A stretch of 64,000 bases of DNA from JBGTGG01 sp964398945. GTDB lineage: Bacteria > Bacteroidota > Bacteroidia > Cytophagales > Cyclobacteriaceae. Each line of letters starts with the position of its first letter. The first letter of the stretch is position 1. The notes under the pieces were generated by a model. It searched no databases and was not told the origin of the DNA. It worked only from the letters and a program-made list of their open reading frames with translations. Location: contig CAYNOT010000002.1 of NCBI GenBank assembly GCA_964398945.1, positions 248,001-312,000 on the forward strand, written 5' to 3'. The position numbers and the translations under genes are program-made. This document shows, in pieces, positions 41,916 to 50,689 of this stretch.

Positions 41916-43247
41916 TTAAGAAATGGGTTTTACAGTCAAGGAAGTCCCTTCATCACCAACCACTTCAACAGATTGACCTTTTTCAACAAAGTCCCCGCGT
42001 GTTTGCGCATCGAACAATTGTCCATCGACCATAATTTTTCCGCTCGGGCGAAGGACTGTATATGCTATGCCTGTTTTCCCTTTCATGGGTTCTTTTAAAA
42101 AGCTGGATGTAAACCCCGCGGAGCGCTCTTGTGTGTCGGAAAGTGCGAGACGGCTAAAAGCTTTTGAGTCGGCAAATTTTCCACCAAGAAAGAACAACAG
42201 CATGAATCCTCCCACAATACCCCCCATAGCAGCGGCAGTTGCAAAGAGCAGGTCGTTCATGGGTACAAATTGAAAATCAAAAAAATCATTGTTTACCATG
42301 ATCAGGATCAATGAGCCGACCGTCAGGGTGATTCCCGAAATCCCCGCTATTCCAAACCCGGGGATCACAAATACCTCTACTGCGATTAACCCAAGGCCAA
42401 TAAAGAGTGCGATGATTTCCCAGTTCGCTGCCAGGCCATTCAAGTAATACGGCACCAGATAAAGGACAAGCGCTATTCCAGCTGCAAGTATAGGAAAGCC
42501 CACCCCTGGGGTTTGGAGTTCAAAATAAATACCACCAATGATGATAAGGATCAATATGCCACTGATAAAAGGGTTTAAGAAAAACGCAATTACTTTTTCA
42601 CTGGCCCCAAGTTTGAAATGGTCAAGTTCATAATTGTTGATATTGTTGCGCTCCAGGATTTCTTCTATCGACCCAACCTTCGCTTCGCAATATCCATGTG
42701 TGATGGCTTCAGAGGTCGAGAATGTGATTACCTGGCCTTCTTCGGTTATCCCTTCAATGGCAATGTTTTGGTCTACCATTGCTTCCGCAATGCGGGGGTC
42801 ACGGCCTTTTTCTTCTGCGGTTGATCGCATTATGGACCGCATGTACGATTGGTATTTATCAGGTGCTTTTTCACCGGTACCATCCACCACCGTGGCAGCA
42901 CCTATGCTTGCACCCGGTACCATATAAATACTATCACATGCAATTGAAATCAAGGCACCCGCTGAAGCTGCATCGGAGTCTATAAAAACCCAAACCGGTT
43001 TTTTATAGCCCATGACCTCCTCAACAATTTCTTTTGCATCGGTGAGTACGCCCCCATAGGTATCCATTTTAATGATTACCATGTCGGCATTGGTTGCATT
43101 GGCATGCTCAAAGGCGAGCTTTACATACCGGCTCATACGGGGGTCAATTTCACTATTGATTTCCATCACCATGATCCGTGTCTTTTGGGCCATTGCATTT
43201 CCTGCAACGAGAAAAAGGGCGAAAAATCCTATTATTCGAATGATCAT
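41916..43247 (-). CDS. NfeD-family membrane-bound serine protease
   Basis: 443 residues from ATG 43247, whose next residues form a signal peptide or anchor (IIRIIGFFALFLVAGNAMA); ATGs at 43280 and 43292 are alternatives. The N-terminal half is a ClpP-like protease domain: IIKMDTYGGVLTDAKEI, then SDAASAGALISIACD with the candidate nucleophile Ser, and a following Lys (KAPDKYQSY). Four to five membrane helices follow, then an OB-fold NfeD domain (GIAYTVLRPSGKIMVDGQLFDA..). Relatives cleave stomatin-like proteins; no stomatin gene is adjacent. Confidence 0.88.
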   Translation of the reverse strand: MIIRIIGFFALFLVAGNAMAQKTRIMVMEINSEIDPRMSRYVKLAFEHANATNADMVIIKMDTYGGVLTDAKEIVEEVMGYKKPVWVFIDSDAASAGALISIACDSIYMVPGASIGAATVVDGTGEKAPDKYQSYMRSIMRSTAEEKGRDPRIAEAMVDQNIAIEGITEEGQVITFSTSEAITHGYCEAKVGSIEEILERNNINNYELDHFKLGASEKVIAFFLNPFISGILILIIIGGIYFELQTPGVGFPILAAGIALVLYLVPYYLNGLAANWEIIALFIGLGLIAVEVFVIPGFGIAGISGITLTVGSLILIMVNNDFFDFQFVPMNDLLFATAAAMGGIVGGFMLLFFLGGKFADSKAFSRLALSDTQERSAGFTSSFLKEPMKGKTGIAYTVLRPSGKIMVDGQLFDAQTRGDFVEKGQSVEVVGDEGTSLTVKPIS

Positions 43248-43506
43248 TTTGAAAGCCACTTGGATAGGTTTAATTTGCATAAAAATAGCCATAAATTGTG
43301 GTAGACAATTAGGTTGTATTTTTTGTTTATGGATTTTTTTTTAAAATGGTCGTTCCGGATGCTTAAACCCTTAACGATCCTCGGTAGCTGGAAAGTTCTG
43401 GCTGGTTTTTTGCTTTTTGACGGGTTTTACAAATGATTCGGTTTTAATTTTTTACGATCATGGACCAAAAAATAAATTCTATTTTTTAATCGTTAGGTAG
43501 ACAACT

Positions 43507-44487
43507 ATGATAAAGATTCTTGTACTTCTCGGATTTTCGTATGTACCGCCCACGGTCCCTGCTGATTCCATTGGAATTGAAACGATCAATGGTAAAGTTG
43601 TGGTTGTCCACAAAGTGGATGCGGGCGAAACCTTATATGCCTTGTCAAGGCGCTATGGCACTACTGTGGATGAGATTCTGAAATTTAATCCTGCTGCCGA
43701 TGGTGGCCTGGAGATCGGACAGATTGTAAAAGTACCGTACGTACGTGGGGCAAAACAAGTACCGACCAGTGGCTATGTTCACCGTGTAGCAGAAAAGGAA
43801 ACATTGTTCTCAATTTCCAGGCTGTACGGTATCTCAGTTGATGATATTAAAACCTGGAATAACCTTAGTGGTAATTCGCTTTCGGTTGGACAAGAGTTGG
43901 TGATAAAGAAATCGACACCAGTGGTGGAACGGCCTGCCGTTCCCGCGATGACGTCCGTGGCGGGTGTTCATACGGTAGCGGCAAAAGAAACGTTGTATTC
44001 GATTTCAAAAGAGTATAATGTTTCGATTGATCAATTAAAGTCCTGGAACAATTTGGCTACGAACGAACTGAGCCTGGGGCAGATGTTATATGTTGCACAA
44101 CCCAAAACAAATACGAAGCCCGCTGAAACCGCTGTGACCAATCCTCCAACTACAATCACACCGAAGCCTCCGGTGACTGAGAAAACAATCACCATTTCTG
44201 AATCAGTACGTGGAAGTGATGAGATGGTTTCTTCAGGATTGGCAGAATTAATTGAAGGAACAGAAGGCAACCGAAAATATTTGGCGTTGCATAGAAAAGC
44301 ACCTGTCGGAACAATTTTGAAAATCAGGAATGAGATGAACAACCGGGAAGTGTTTGTGCGGGTGATAGGAACCATTCCCGACAATGCGATGAACGATAAG
44401 GTATTGATCAAGATTTCGAAATCGGCCTATGACCGTTTGGGCGCGATCGATCCAAGGTTTCGGGTTGAGGTCACGTACTATAAATGA
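43507..44487 (+). CDS. secreted protein with three LysM domains and a DPBB/RlpA-like domain
   Basis: 326 residues. A short hydrophobic N-terminus (MIKILVLLGFSYV) is probably a signal peptide. Three LysM repeats follow at about 34-80, 90-135 and 152-197 (HKVDAGETLYALSRRYGTTVDEI; HRVAEKETLFSISRLYG; HTVAAKETLYSISKEYN), which bind peptidoglycan. After a Pro/Thr linker, the end (GTILKIRNEMNNREVFVRVIGTIPD, ..LG..DPRFRVEVTYYK) resembles the double-psi barrel of RlpA-type lytic transglycosylases. The catalytic Asp of active RlpA cannot be confirmed. Cell wall remodelling is likely. Confidence 0.88.
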   Translation: MIKILVLLGFSYVPPTVPADSIGIETINGKVVVVHKVDAGETLYALSRRYGTTVDEILKFNPAADGGLEIGQIVKVPYVRGAKQVPTSGYVHRVAEKETLFSISRLYGISVDDIKTWNNLSGNSLSVGQELVIKKSTPVVERPAVPAMTSVAGVHTVAAKETLYSISKEYNVSIDQLKSWNNLATNELSLGQMLYVAQPKTNTKPAETAVTNPPTTITPKPPVTEKTITISESVRGSDEMVSSGLAELIEGTEGNRKYLALHRKAPVGTILKIRNEMNNREVFVRVIGTIPDNAMNDKVLIKISKSAYDRLGAIDPRFRVEVTYYK

Positions 44488-44498
44488 TTTGCGGATTT

Positions 44499-44550
44499 GA
44501 TGATTAGTAAATTAGCGAATGAAGAAACTGATACAGATCATCTAATCATC
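44499..44550. repeat. inverted repeat between convergent genes
   Basis: GATGATTAG (44499-44507) and CTAATCATC (44542-44550) form a perfect 9-bp pair, flanked by further partly inverted TTTGAT/ATCAAC sequence. It lies between convergent genes and may act as a bidirectional terminator or be a dispersed AT-rich repeat. Confidence 0.4.
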
Positions 44551-44581
44551 ACATCAACAAATCTTCCAATCGACAAATTTT

Positions 44582-45175
44582 CTAGTTCCCAAATTTTGAT
44601 TTCTTGCCCCAGTCCAAATTACCAGCGTCTTCAATGATTGGGTGGTTGATGACAAGGAATTGGTTGTAGCGTTCAACAATCTGATCGTATTCATTTCGAT
44701 ATTTTTCAACGCGTTGATCCGCTGCGAGAATTTCAGCTACAATTTTTTGTGGTTTTTCATCCTGGTCAAATTTTGAATATCCTTCTGCCCGTGTTGTTAT
44801 TTCCGTAATCAGCGCATTGGATGCAAAGTCATATTCTTCGATAAGTTCTTCGCGCAAGGATTCCGGTGTGTACCGGTTTTCAAGTAGTTGATTGATGCGT
44901 TCACTTAAAACTTCAAGTTCTTCCTGGTTAAATTCATTGCTTTCCGACAACATGTTGACCAACTGGCGCATGGATTTTATTTTTTGATTGTCATCATTGA
45001 TCATGAGGTTCCAGGCTTGAAGGATGCTATCGTTATAGGCAAGGTAGCTTTCTGTCAGTGAGTCTATCTTGGTGAAGGCGTGTTCTTCACCAGTACTTTC
45101 TTTTTGGCCACACCCTGTTAAAAGAATACCACCAAGGACCAGGATACCAGCTATTTTCCCTATTTGTTGAATCAT
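44582..45175 (-). CDS. helical lipoprotein
   Basis: 197 residues. Lipobox ILLTGC gives lipidated Cys22. The mature protein is entirely helical, with coiled-coil stretches (MRQLVNMLSESNEFNQEELEVLSERINQLLENR; KYRNEYDQIVERYNQFLV). No enzymatic motif. It is the last minus-strand gene after the paa locus, 86 bp beyond paaD, and may be an independent envelope protein. Confidence 0.7.
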   Translation of the reverse strand: MIQQIGKIAGILVLGGILLTGCGQKESTGEEHAFTKIDSLTESYLAYNDSILQAWNLMINDDNQKIKSMRQLVNMLSESNEFNQEELEVLSERINQLLENRYTPESLREELIEEYDFASNALITEITTRAEGYSKFDQDEKPQKIVAEILAADQRVEKYRNEYDQIVERYNQFLVINHPIIEDAGNLDWGKKSKFGN

Positions 45176-45261
45176 AATGCGAAATACGCAACTTTAGTTG
45201 ATTGGGTTTTCTTTCAATCTATTGAAAGTCAATGTACGTAAGGTTTAAACAAAGTTTTAAC

Positions 45262-45747
45262 TTAAATGGGCTTGAATTGTTCAAATGCTTCTTTACATGT
45301 GTTGCAGTAGTGTATCGACCTGCAAAGGGTGGCGCCAAATGGGTTCTTTAATTCAGTATTGGTGCCATCGCACCGCGGACAATGTGCATGTTCAAGTATA
45401 TCAAGGTCGGATATAACGGAATGAGAGGATGGAGGAGGGGCAAGCCCGAATTTTTTCAGTGCCGTCTTTCCTTTTTCTGTAATCAAATCAGAAGTCCATT
45501 GCGTACGGAAATTGACATCAACTTTTACCTTCGGAATACCCTTGCTTAAGAGTGTTGCTATAATTTCGTCTTTCATCATGTCAATGGCGGGACAACCAAC
45601 AAAAGTAGGGGTCAAGCCAATGGTTACGGATTCATTTTCAATCACAACTTCAGGGATTACCCCAAGGTCCACGATGGAAAGCACGGGGATTTCCGGATCC
45701 TTTACTTCTTCCAACCATTTTAATATCTGATCCTTTGTGTAATCCAT
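45262..45747 (-). CDS. paaD: phenylacetyl-CoA epoxidase assembly protein PaaD
   Basis: 161 residues. The N-terminal MIP18/DUF59 domain (ILKWLEEVKDPEIPVLSIVDLGVI then VTIGLTPTFVGCPAIDMMKDEI) with the conserved Cys is typical of PaaD, which helps mature the iron centre. The C-terminal zinc ribbon is present (HCPRCDGTNTELKNPFG, RSIHYCNTCKEAFEQFKP). It is one nucleotide away from the DinB gene upstream, so cotranscribed with paaC. Confidence 0.94.
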   Translation of the reverse strand: MDYTKDQILKWLEEVKDPEIPVLSIVDLGVIPEVVIENESVTIGLTPTFVGCPAIDMMKDEIIATLLSKGIPKVKVDVNFRTQWTSDLITEKGKTALKKFGLAPPPSSHSVISDLDILEHAHCPRCDGTNTELKNPFGATLCRSIHYCNTCKEAFEQFKPI

Positions 45748-46239
45748 TCAGGGATAGCTTATTTCAAAAGCATTTTCAACCACTTGATTGAGGTGATGCT
45801 TCATGTGTTTTACATAATCAGAAGCCACCCACTCCAACGTTTTTTCTTCATCAGAATCTTTTGAAGAGCGAACAGTTTTTTTACTGTTTTCAGGTTTCAT
45901 GTTTGTTAAAACAGAACTGATCTGGGCATTCGTTAGTTTCCATAGCGCTATAATATCTTCTTGTTTATAGTGCTGATACGCGTTTGCTTCAACCCAAAAA
46001 TCCTGGTCATACACAATTTTGGGCGCTGGTGTTTCATACTGCCCACAAATAAACCTTCTTAGATTATTTTGGCCAGAATCAATAAGATGCCCCACTACTT
46101 CTTTCCTGCTCCATTTCCCGGGCGTTGGTTTTGAAGAGAAATCCGTTTCGGGTATGTTCATCATGCGTCCGGAAAAATCCTGAACGATTGAGTTTAATTC
46201 GTTTATCGTTGATGTCATTAATTGGGATTTTATTACCAT
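45748..46239 (-). CDS. DinB-like four-helix-bundle protein inside the paa operon
   Basis: 163 residues. KWSRKEVVGHLIDSGQNNLRRF near residues 42-63 and DYVKHMKHHLNQVVE near the end give the His triad that binds a metal in DinB/YfiT-like proteins. The family includes thiol-transferase-like enzymes of unknown substrate. ATG 46239 overlaps the paaC end by 7 nt; ATG 46218 is an alternative. Its place between paaC and paaD suggests a role linked to phenylacetate metabolism, such as thiol handling or stress protection, but this is inference. Confidence 0.8.
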   Translation of the reverse strand: MVIKSQLMTSTINELNSIVQDFSGRMMNIPETDFSSKPTPGKWSRKEVVGHLIDSGQNNLRRFICGQYETPAPKIVYDQDFWVEANAYQHYKQEDIIALWKLTNAQISSVLTNMKPENSKKTVRSSKDSDEEKTLEWVASDYVKHMKHHLNQVVENAFEISYP

Positions 46240-46988
46240 TCTGCAGATGGATCAATACGGAATACTTCGGCCATCTCATCAAGCATCGGTTGTAGATGTT
46301 CAGTATGATTTCCTGTTCTTCCACCCCGTACTGGCACCAGAGAACCCCATTCTGGCAAGGAAAGTTTCGTGGCTGTTATTACTTCCTCAACCTTCTTTAC
46401 CCACCGGTTCTTTAGTTCGTTTTCACCTGCAAAAATATTTTGCCCGATCAATGCTTTTTCAAAAGGGGATTCTTCAAAAATACCCAGTGCAAAAGGAAGT
46501 GCATAGTTCAATGAATGTTGAAGCCGTGAAATACTTTCTTCTGTGGCCGATCCTAACTGTTTCATCCAGGTATTGGCGTGCAACGTATGGTACCGAAGTT
46601 CTCCTTTGATTTTTTTTGATAAGTCGGCCAACGGCTGATAGGAAGATTCGCTCAGCATCTCAAAACGGATGGCCTCTGCCGTATCAAAAAGAAAATGCCG
46701 GACCAGACTAAAATCATATTCCCCATTGGGCAACTCCACCAATTGGCAATTATGGAATTGATTTGCATTTCGCATGAACGCGATGGTATCCGGTTCTTGT
46801 TCCCCCAGTTGATGAAGGATAGAATACAATGCATGGCTTTGGCCTACTTTATCCTGTGCCATTGAAGAGAAAGCGATATCTTCTTCCAGCAATGGACCGA
46901 AGCCTGTCCATTCTGAATTTCGATGGCCAAGAATAAGTTGATCGTCAGCAATTTTATAAAGCAGTTCTTTTAGTGCCTGGTGATCCAT
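46233..46988 (-). CDS. paaC: phenylacetyl-CoA epoxidase subunit PaaC
   Basis: 251 residues. The structural, non-catalytic ferritin-like partner of PaaA. IADDQLILGHRNSEWTGFGPLLEEDIAFSSMAQDKVGQSHALY is the family signature; the position equivalent to the ExxH iron ligands of PaaA reads KVGQ, as expected for this subunit. ATG 46988 matches the family start; the frame extends further upstream but overlaps the small membrane-protein gene. It overlaps the DinB gene by 7 nt. Confidence 0.94.
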   Translation of the reverse strand: MDHQALKELLYKIADDQLILGHRNSEWTGFGPLLEEDIAFSSMAQDKVGQSHALYSILHQLGEQEPDTIAFMRNANQFHNCQLVELPNGEYDFSLVRHFLFDTAEAIRFEMLSESSYQPLADLSKKIKGELRYHTLHANTWMKQLGSATEESISRLQHSLNYALPFALGIFEESPFEKALIGQNIFAGENELKNRWVKKVEEVITATKLSLPEWGSLVPVRGGRTGNHTEHLQPMLDEMAEVFRIDPSAEW

Positions 46989-47305
46989 GTGGGTTTCGGT
47001 TGAATGAATATGTAGAGTATAAAACAGATTGTGAAAACGGAAGGGTTCAATTCCTTGAAAACCATTCTGTCTATTCCGGTGATGACAATTAGGAAGACAA
47101 TCCCAATGAGCAACCATTTCGAATATTTAAATTCATGGCTTTTGTCTTTCAGTTGGCGGGCCACTGTTACCAACGTCATTACAATCAAACTGGAATACAT
47201 CAGATATCCTGTTGGATCTATATTGATCCAATAAAGGATGACACCCGCCAGCACGAACAGCACCATGATCAACTCCGGCAATGTTAATGGTTGCTTTTTC
47301 CTCAT
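46970..47305 (-). CDS. small multi-helix membrane protein in the paa operon
   Basis: 111 residues with four predicted membrane helices (LIMVLFVLAGVILYWI; YLMYSSLIVMTLVTVA; WLLIGIVFLIVITGI; VFTICFILYIFI). No known family is recognised. It overlaps paaB by 4 nt and paaC by 19 nt, so it is translationally coupled to both. A role in phenylacetate uptake or in protecting the membrane from the reactive epoxide is only a guess. Confidence 0.75.
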   Translation of the reverse strand: MRKKQPLTLPELIMVLFVLAGVILYWINIDPTGYLMYSSLIVMTLVTVARQLKDKSHEFKYSKWLLIGIVFLIVITGIDRMVFKELNPSVFTICFILYIFIQPKPTWITRH

Positions 47306-47904
47306 TTCGATTGTTCTATGAAATTTTTCAATTTGTCGCCACCCTTATAATCGGAAGCATCGCGGAATTTTTTTTCAGGAAGCGTATTCCAGAAATCCAA
47401 TTCTTCAGGGTTTGTAAAGCGGATGTCAGAAGTTTGGATTGCCCAAATATTAAAAACCTGTTTATCACCCTTTACACTTTGCTTTGCATTGAACATGGCT
47501 TCGTGGTGTGAGCCTGCCATTACCCGGCCCACATGTTGATGTTGTTTTCCCCGCTTTAACAAATGATAAATCTCAAATTGGGTCTGCCCTTTTCCTTTTT
47601 CAAAACGATCATCGATCAGGTCGTAAGCATTTTGGGTATCTTCAGTGAGGGGGGAGGCAAACACATTACGGGTTTCCGTGATGTATAGTGAAACACAGAG
47701 AAACCTTCTTGTAAAAGCTTCTTTTGCCAGCACAAAGGCCATTTCTGCATCTGATGCGTGTACAATACCCTCATGTTGAAAAGGTTTTCCTTCCTTCGGT
47801 TGTACGAAAACCTCAAAGGTACCGAGTTGATCGAGTGCTTTTTTTGGTACGATTTCGGTATTGATTTCCGGAAGCCGGTTAACCCGGGGGTCTAGTGATT
47901 TCAC
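47302..47904 (-). CDS. paaB: phenylacetyl-CoA epoxidase subunit PaaB, duplicated form
   Basis: 200 residues, about twice the 90-95 of the usual PaaB. Two PaaB-like halves are visible: residues about 29-85 (FEVFVQPKEGKPFQHEGIVHASDAEMAFVLAKEAFTRR) and about 108-168 (FEIYHLLKRGKQHQHVGRVMAGSHHEAMFNAK...IWAIQTSDI). PaaB bridges PaaAC units in the epoxidase. The fusion of two copies would supply both bridging modules in one chain. It overlaps the next gene by 4 nt. Confidence 0.88.
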   Translation of the reverse strand: MKSLDPRVNRLPEINTEIVPKKALDQLGTFEVFVQPKEGKPFQHEGIVHASDAEMAFVLAKEAFTRRFLCVSLYITETRNVFASPLTEDTQNAYDLIDDRFEKGKGQTQFEIYHLLKRGKQHQHVGRVMAGSHHEAMFNAKQSVKGDKQVFNIWAIQTSDIRFTNPEELDFWNTLPEKKFRDASDYKGGDKLKNFIEQSK

Positions 47905-48072
47905 AAGTATGTATTTAATTTAATTGGTAAATATAATTTTTATGCAACCGTTTGAAAACAAATAGAATCGAATACTTAGATTTAGCCGGTTTTTAAAACT
48001 TATCATCCCTATGTTGCGTTTTCCATCTACGATATCTTTAGAAAACCTTATGAAAATCGGATCAGCAAAACC

Positions 48073-48312
48073 ATGAAATACCTCGACTTTATCTGGGCAC
48101 TTGATATTCTCTATCGCTACTATCCGCGTTATCATGCCAATGATTTGTTGTTGATGGCCGATGATATTTTGAAGTGGGTCAATAATGATCTTCCTGAAGA
48201 CAGCAGTACGTTGATTTATTTGAAGAGCTGTTTTTCATCACCAAGTGAAGCCGTTAAAGCTGTTTGGAATGAAATTAATTTGCTTGCAGGGCCTTTTCTA
48301 TTTAAAAACTAA
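48073..48312 (+). CDS. small hypothetical gene between paaA and paaB, opposite strand
   Basis: 79 residues, starting MKYLDFIWALDILYRYYPRY and continuing HANDLLLMADDILKWVNNDLP; no signal peptide or recognised motif, balanced amino-acid composition with a plausible amphipathic pattern. It is on the plus strand within the minus-strand paa locus and overlaps the paaA stop by 4 nt. It separates paaA from paaB by 404 bp, so paaB-D probably need their own promoter. It could still be a chance frame, but the intergenic space is otherwise unexplained. Confidence 0.5.
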   Translation: MKYLDFIWALDILYRYYPRYHANDLLLMADDILKWVNNDLPEDSSTLIYLKSCFSSPSEAVKAVWNEINLLAGPFLFKN

Positions 48313-49295
48313 GCCAACGGTGTAGTATATGCTACTGTTGGTGATTTCAAAGCCTCTCGTACCCATCGTCCCCGTTCTTCCGCTATACGCCTTACTTCCA
48401 GGCGCTCTTTATTGCAAGGGCCATCCCCATTGATCACGCGTTTGAACTCTTCCCAATCAGGTTCGGTATAATCCCACCGTCCGGTTTCTTCATTTTTTTT
48501 CAGCAACGGATCCGGAATGGTAAAGCCTAGTTCCCAAATTTTAGGAACATACATATCCAGAAACTGATTGCGGGTATCATCATTGGTAGACATCTTTACT
48601 TTCCATTTCATGAGCGTTTCTGTGTGCACAGAAATCTTATCAGCCGGTCCGAAAAAATGCATCATCGGTGGCCACCAACGGTTTAATGCTTCCTGAAACA
48701 TTTGGCGTTGCTTTGCTGTACCTGCTGCCAAATAGATGACACAATGATGTCCATACTTTAAGTGAAAAGATTCTTCAGCACAAATGCGATCCAGCGCACG
48801 GCAATACGGCCCGTAGCTGCCCTTCGCATTGGCCAATTGGTTTACAATTGCACCAGCATCCACCAACCACGAAATAAAACAAGCATCTGCCCACGTAAAG
48901 GCCGGGTAATTGAAAATGTTGGAATATTTTGATTTACCAGTGATCAGATCATCGATCATTTGCTCCCTGCTTTTCCCCAACGTTTCAGCGGCACTGTAAA
49001 GCAATTGACCATGGCCTACCTCGTCTTGCACTTTTGCCATAAGCGCCAATTTCCGCTTAAAGCCCGGGGCACGGGTAATCCACGTTCCCTCTGGCAAGGC
49101 ACCTATAATTTCACTGTGGGCATGCTGCTCGATCATTCGGATAAGCTGTTTTCGATAGAGTTCCGGCATCCAATCGGTGGGCTCTATTTTTTCGCCCCGC
49201 TCAATTTTAGCTTCAAACGCTGCCAATAGTACAGGGTCTTCCTTTTCAACAGCATCTGATTTTATTCCTTCAAAGGTATTTCCGCCTCCGTACAT
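48309..49295 (-). CDS. paaA: phenylacetyl-CoA epoxidase catalytic subunit PaaA
   Basis: Di-iron monooxygenase that epoxidises the ring of phenylacetyl-CoA. 328 residues. Both ExxH iron-ligand motifs are intact: QDEVGHGQLLY near residue 90 and CAEESFHLKYGHH near residue 168. The N-terminal DWMPELYRKQLIRMIEQHAHSEI and the C-terminal WEEFKRVINGDGPCNKERL are diagnostic. It has a well-matched promoter (49336-49366) and a TetR gene immediately upstream. Confidence 0.97.
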   Translation of the reverse strand: MYGGGNTFEGIKSDAVEKEDPVLLAAFEAKIERGEKIEPTDWMPELYRKQLIRMIEQHAHSEIIGALPEGTWITRAPGFKRKLALMAKVQDEVGHGQLLYSAAETLGKSREQMIDDLITGKSKYSNIFNYPAFTWADACFISWLVDAGAIVNQLANAKGSYGPYCRALDRICAEESFHLKYGHHCVIYLAAGTAKQRQMFQEALNRWWPPMMHFFGPADKISVHTETLMKWKVKMSTNDDTRNQFLDMYVPKIWELGFTIPDPLLKKNEETGRWDYTEPDWEEFKRVINGDGPCNKERLEVRRIAEERGRWVREALKSPTVAYTTPLA

Positions 49296-49335
49296 GATTC
49301 AATGATTTTAATTCTTCGATATTACCACGAATACC

Positions 49336-49366
49336 CAAAGATACCAAACACTTGTAAGGGAAGAAA
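49336..49366 (-). promoter_or_regulatory. paaA promoter
   Basis: On the minus strand TATCTTTG (49343-49336) fits TAnnTTTG perfectly and, after exactly 19 bp, TTTC (49366-49363) matches the -33 TTTG element at three of four positions. The start codon is 41 nt downstream. Confidence 0.7.
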
Positions 49367-49380
49367 GGTTTATTAGGTTC

Positions 49381-49968
49381 CTAGGCTTTTTTTAGTCCAT
49401 TCACCAACATATCGGCAAGTTGGTCGCCCAGGGATTCAGGTTCAATCTTTCCATCAGGATTGTACCACATGGGCATCCAGTTCAGGGAAGAGAAAAGGGT
49501 CATTACCGAAAGTTTCTTATCAATGGTAGCTTTGAACTCGCCAGTAGCCACTCCTTCCTCGATAATCCTTTTGAAGCGGTTGATGTAATTGATTCGTAAA
49601 ATCAAGAATTCCCGCAGAAATGGTTCGCTGAGGTGGCGGTGCTCATTCATAAAAACGGCTGAAGCAGTCAGGTCACGGGCCATCACTTGAATATGGCCGA
49701 TAATTCCATTTTTCAATTTTTCACTTGCGGAAACATCTTGTTTTTCAACAGCATCCAGGGAGGCGCGAAACTCCGTTGCCATATCAAAGCAAAGGGTTCT
49801 CAAGATTTCTTCTTTGGATTTTATGTGGGAGTATAAACTGGCAGCTTCTATGCCAAGCATATGTGCCAGATCACGCATGGAGGCAGCTGCATATCCTTTT
49901 TCTTTGAAAAGTTCAGCGGCTTTTCTAATGACTTGTTCTTTCCGGGATAAACTTGATGACTCGTTCAT
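49381..49968 (-). CDS. TetR/AcrR family regulator, probable paa regulator
   Basis: 195 residues. The N-terminal helix-turn-helix AAASMRDLAHMLGIEAASLYSHIKSKEEIL is typical; the C-terminal ligand domain is variable. PaaR of other bacteria is a TetR-type repressor released by phenylacetyl-CoA; position upstream of paaA suggests the same role, which is inference. Its own promoter (49982-50012) contains the palindrome AAAATTAATTTT. Confidence 0.85.
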   Translation of the reverse strand: MNESSSLSRKEQVIRKAAELFKEKGYAAASMRDLAHMLGIEAASLYSHIKSKEEILRTLCFDMATEFRASLDAVEKQDVSASEKLKNGIIGHIQVMARDLTASAVFMNEHRHLSEPFLREFLILRINYINRFKRIIEEGVATGEFKATIDKKLSVMTLFSSLNWMPMWYNPDGKIEPESLGDQLADMLVNGLKKA

Positions 49969-49981
49969 AATTGGTTGACAT

Positions 49982-50012
49982 CAAAAGTATGAAAATTAAT
50001 TTTAATGACAGA
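49982..50012 (-). promoter_or_regulatory. promoter of the TetR gene with internal palindrome
   Basis: Minus-strand TACTTTTG (49989-49982) fits TAnnTTTG; TCTG (50012-50009) at 19-bp spacing matches -33 at three of four positions. A perfect 12-bp palindrome (49992-50003) lies between them, a likely autoregulatory operator. Confidence 0.55.
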
Positions 50013-50161
50013 CTACATTGGCGATCAAAATGATTTTAACTTTAGCGCGGTAACTTTTCAAACTATGAAATCGCCATCAGCCAAGCAGACCCACTGTTAT
50101 GATAACAAGCCTGATGATTCCCCCGCTAAGGCGGGGTCCATTAAAAGACAATGATTAACAG

Positions 50162-50644
50162 ATGAAATTCAATTCAATCCGTGAATTTTTCAATACGCTA
50201 TACAACATCTTGTATGGTATCTTGTTGGTGCCGCTCCTGGTATTTATGTACCTGTACCTGGAGCAACAGTCGGGTAGCCTGATGTCCCAAATCGTGGAAT
50301 CGAGTCTGTTGGTTTGGGTTTTATCCCTGGTGGTCATCTTTGAATGGGCCATGTCATTTGTAATTTTCCATAAGGGCATGAAGGCCGTGGACCAGCGTAT
50401 TGGTTTTGGTGAACGGCTGGAAAAATACAGGGCCATAACAATCGTTCGTTACGCGATTATTTCTTCCAGCTGTTTTGTACTGACGGTTGGGTTTTACTTA
50501 ACCCAGCATCAAGTGTTCTCAGCTTTGTTTGTGATGGGCATGATTTTGCAATCTTCTTTTTGGCCCACTACTTACCGGGTGGCCAAACATTTAAAATTAA
50601 AAGGGGAAGAGCGTGAAATGATTATTCGTAAGAAGGATTTTTAG
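50162..50644 (+). CDS. four-helix membrane protein
   Basis: 160 residues with four predicted membrane helices (LYGILLVPLLVFMYLYL; LLVWVLSLVVIFEWAMSFVIF; AIISSSCFVLTVGFYL; ALFVMGMILQSSFW) and a basic cytoplasmic C-terminus (KHLKLKGEEREMIIRKKDF). No family is recognised. It stands alone between the TetR gene and a bidirectional terminator. Confidence 0.75.
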   Translation: MKFNSIREFFNTLYNILYGILLVPLLVFMYLYLEQQSGSLMSQIVESSLLVWVLSLVVIFEWAMSFVIFHKGMKAVDQRIGFGERLEKYRAITIVRYAIISSSCFVLTVGFYLTQHQVFSALFVMGMILQSSFWPTTYRVAKHLKLKGEEREMIIRKKDF

Positions 50645-50652
50645 GAAGTAAA

Positions 50653-50678
50653 AAACCCGGCTGTAGCAAGCCGGGTTT
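50653..50678. terminator. bidirectional terminator
   Basis: A perfect 10-bp stem AAACCCGGCT/AGCCGGGTTT (50653-50662 with 50669-50678) with a 6-nt loop and A/T flanks on both sides. It serves the plus-strand membrane protein and the convergent minus-strand operon. Confidence 0.85.
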
Positions 50679-50689
50679 CATGTTGATTC

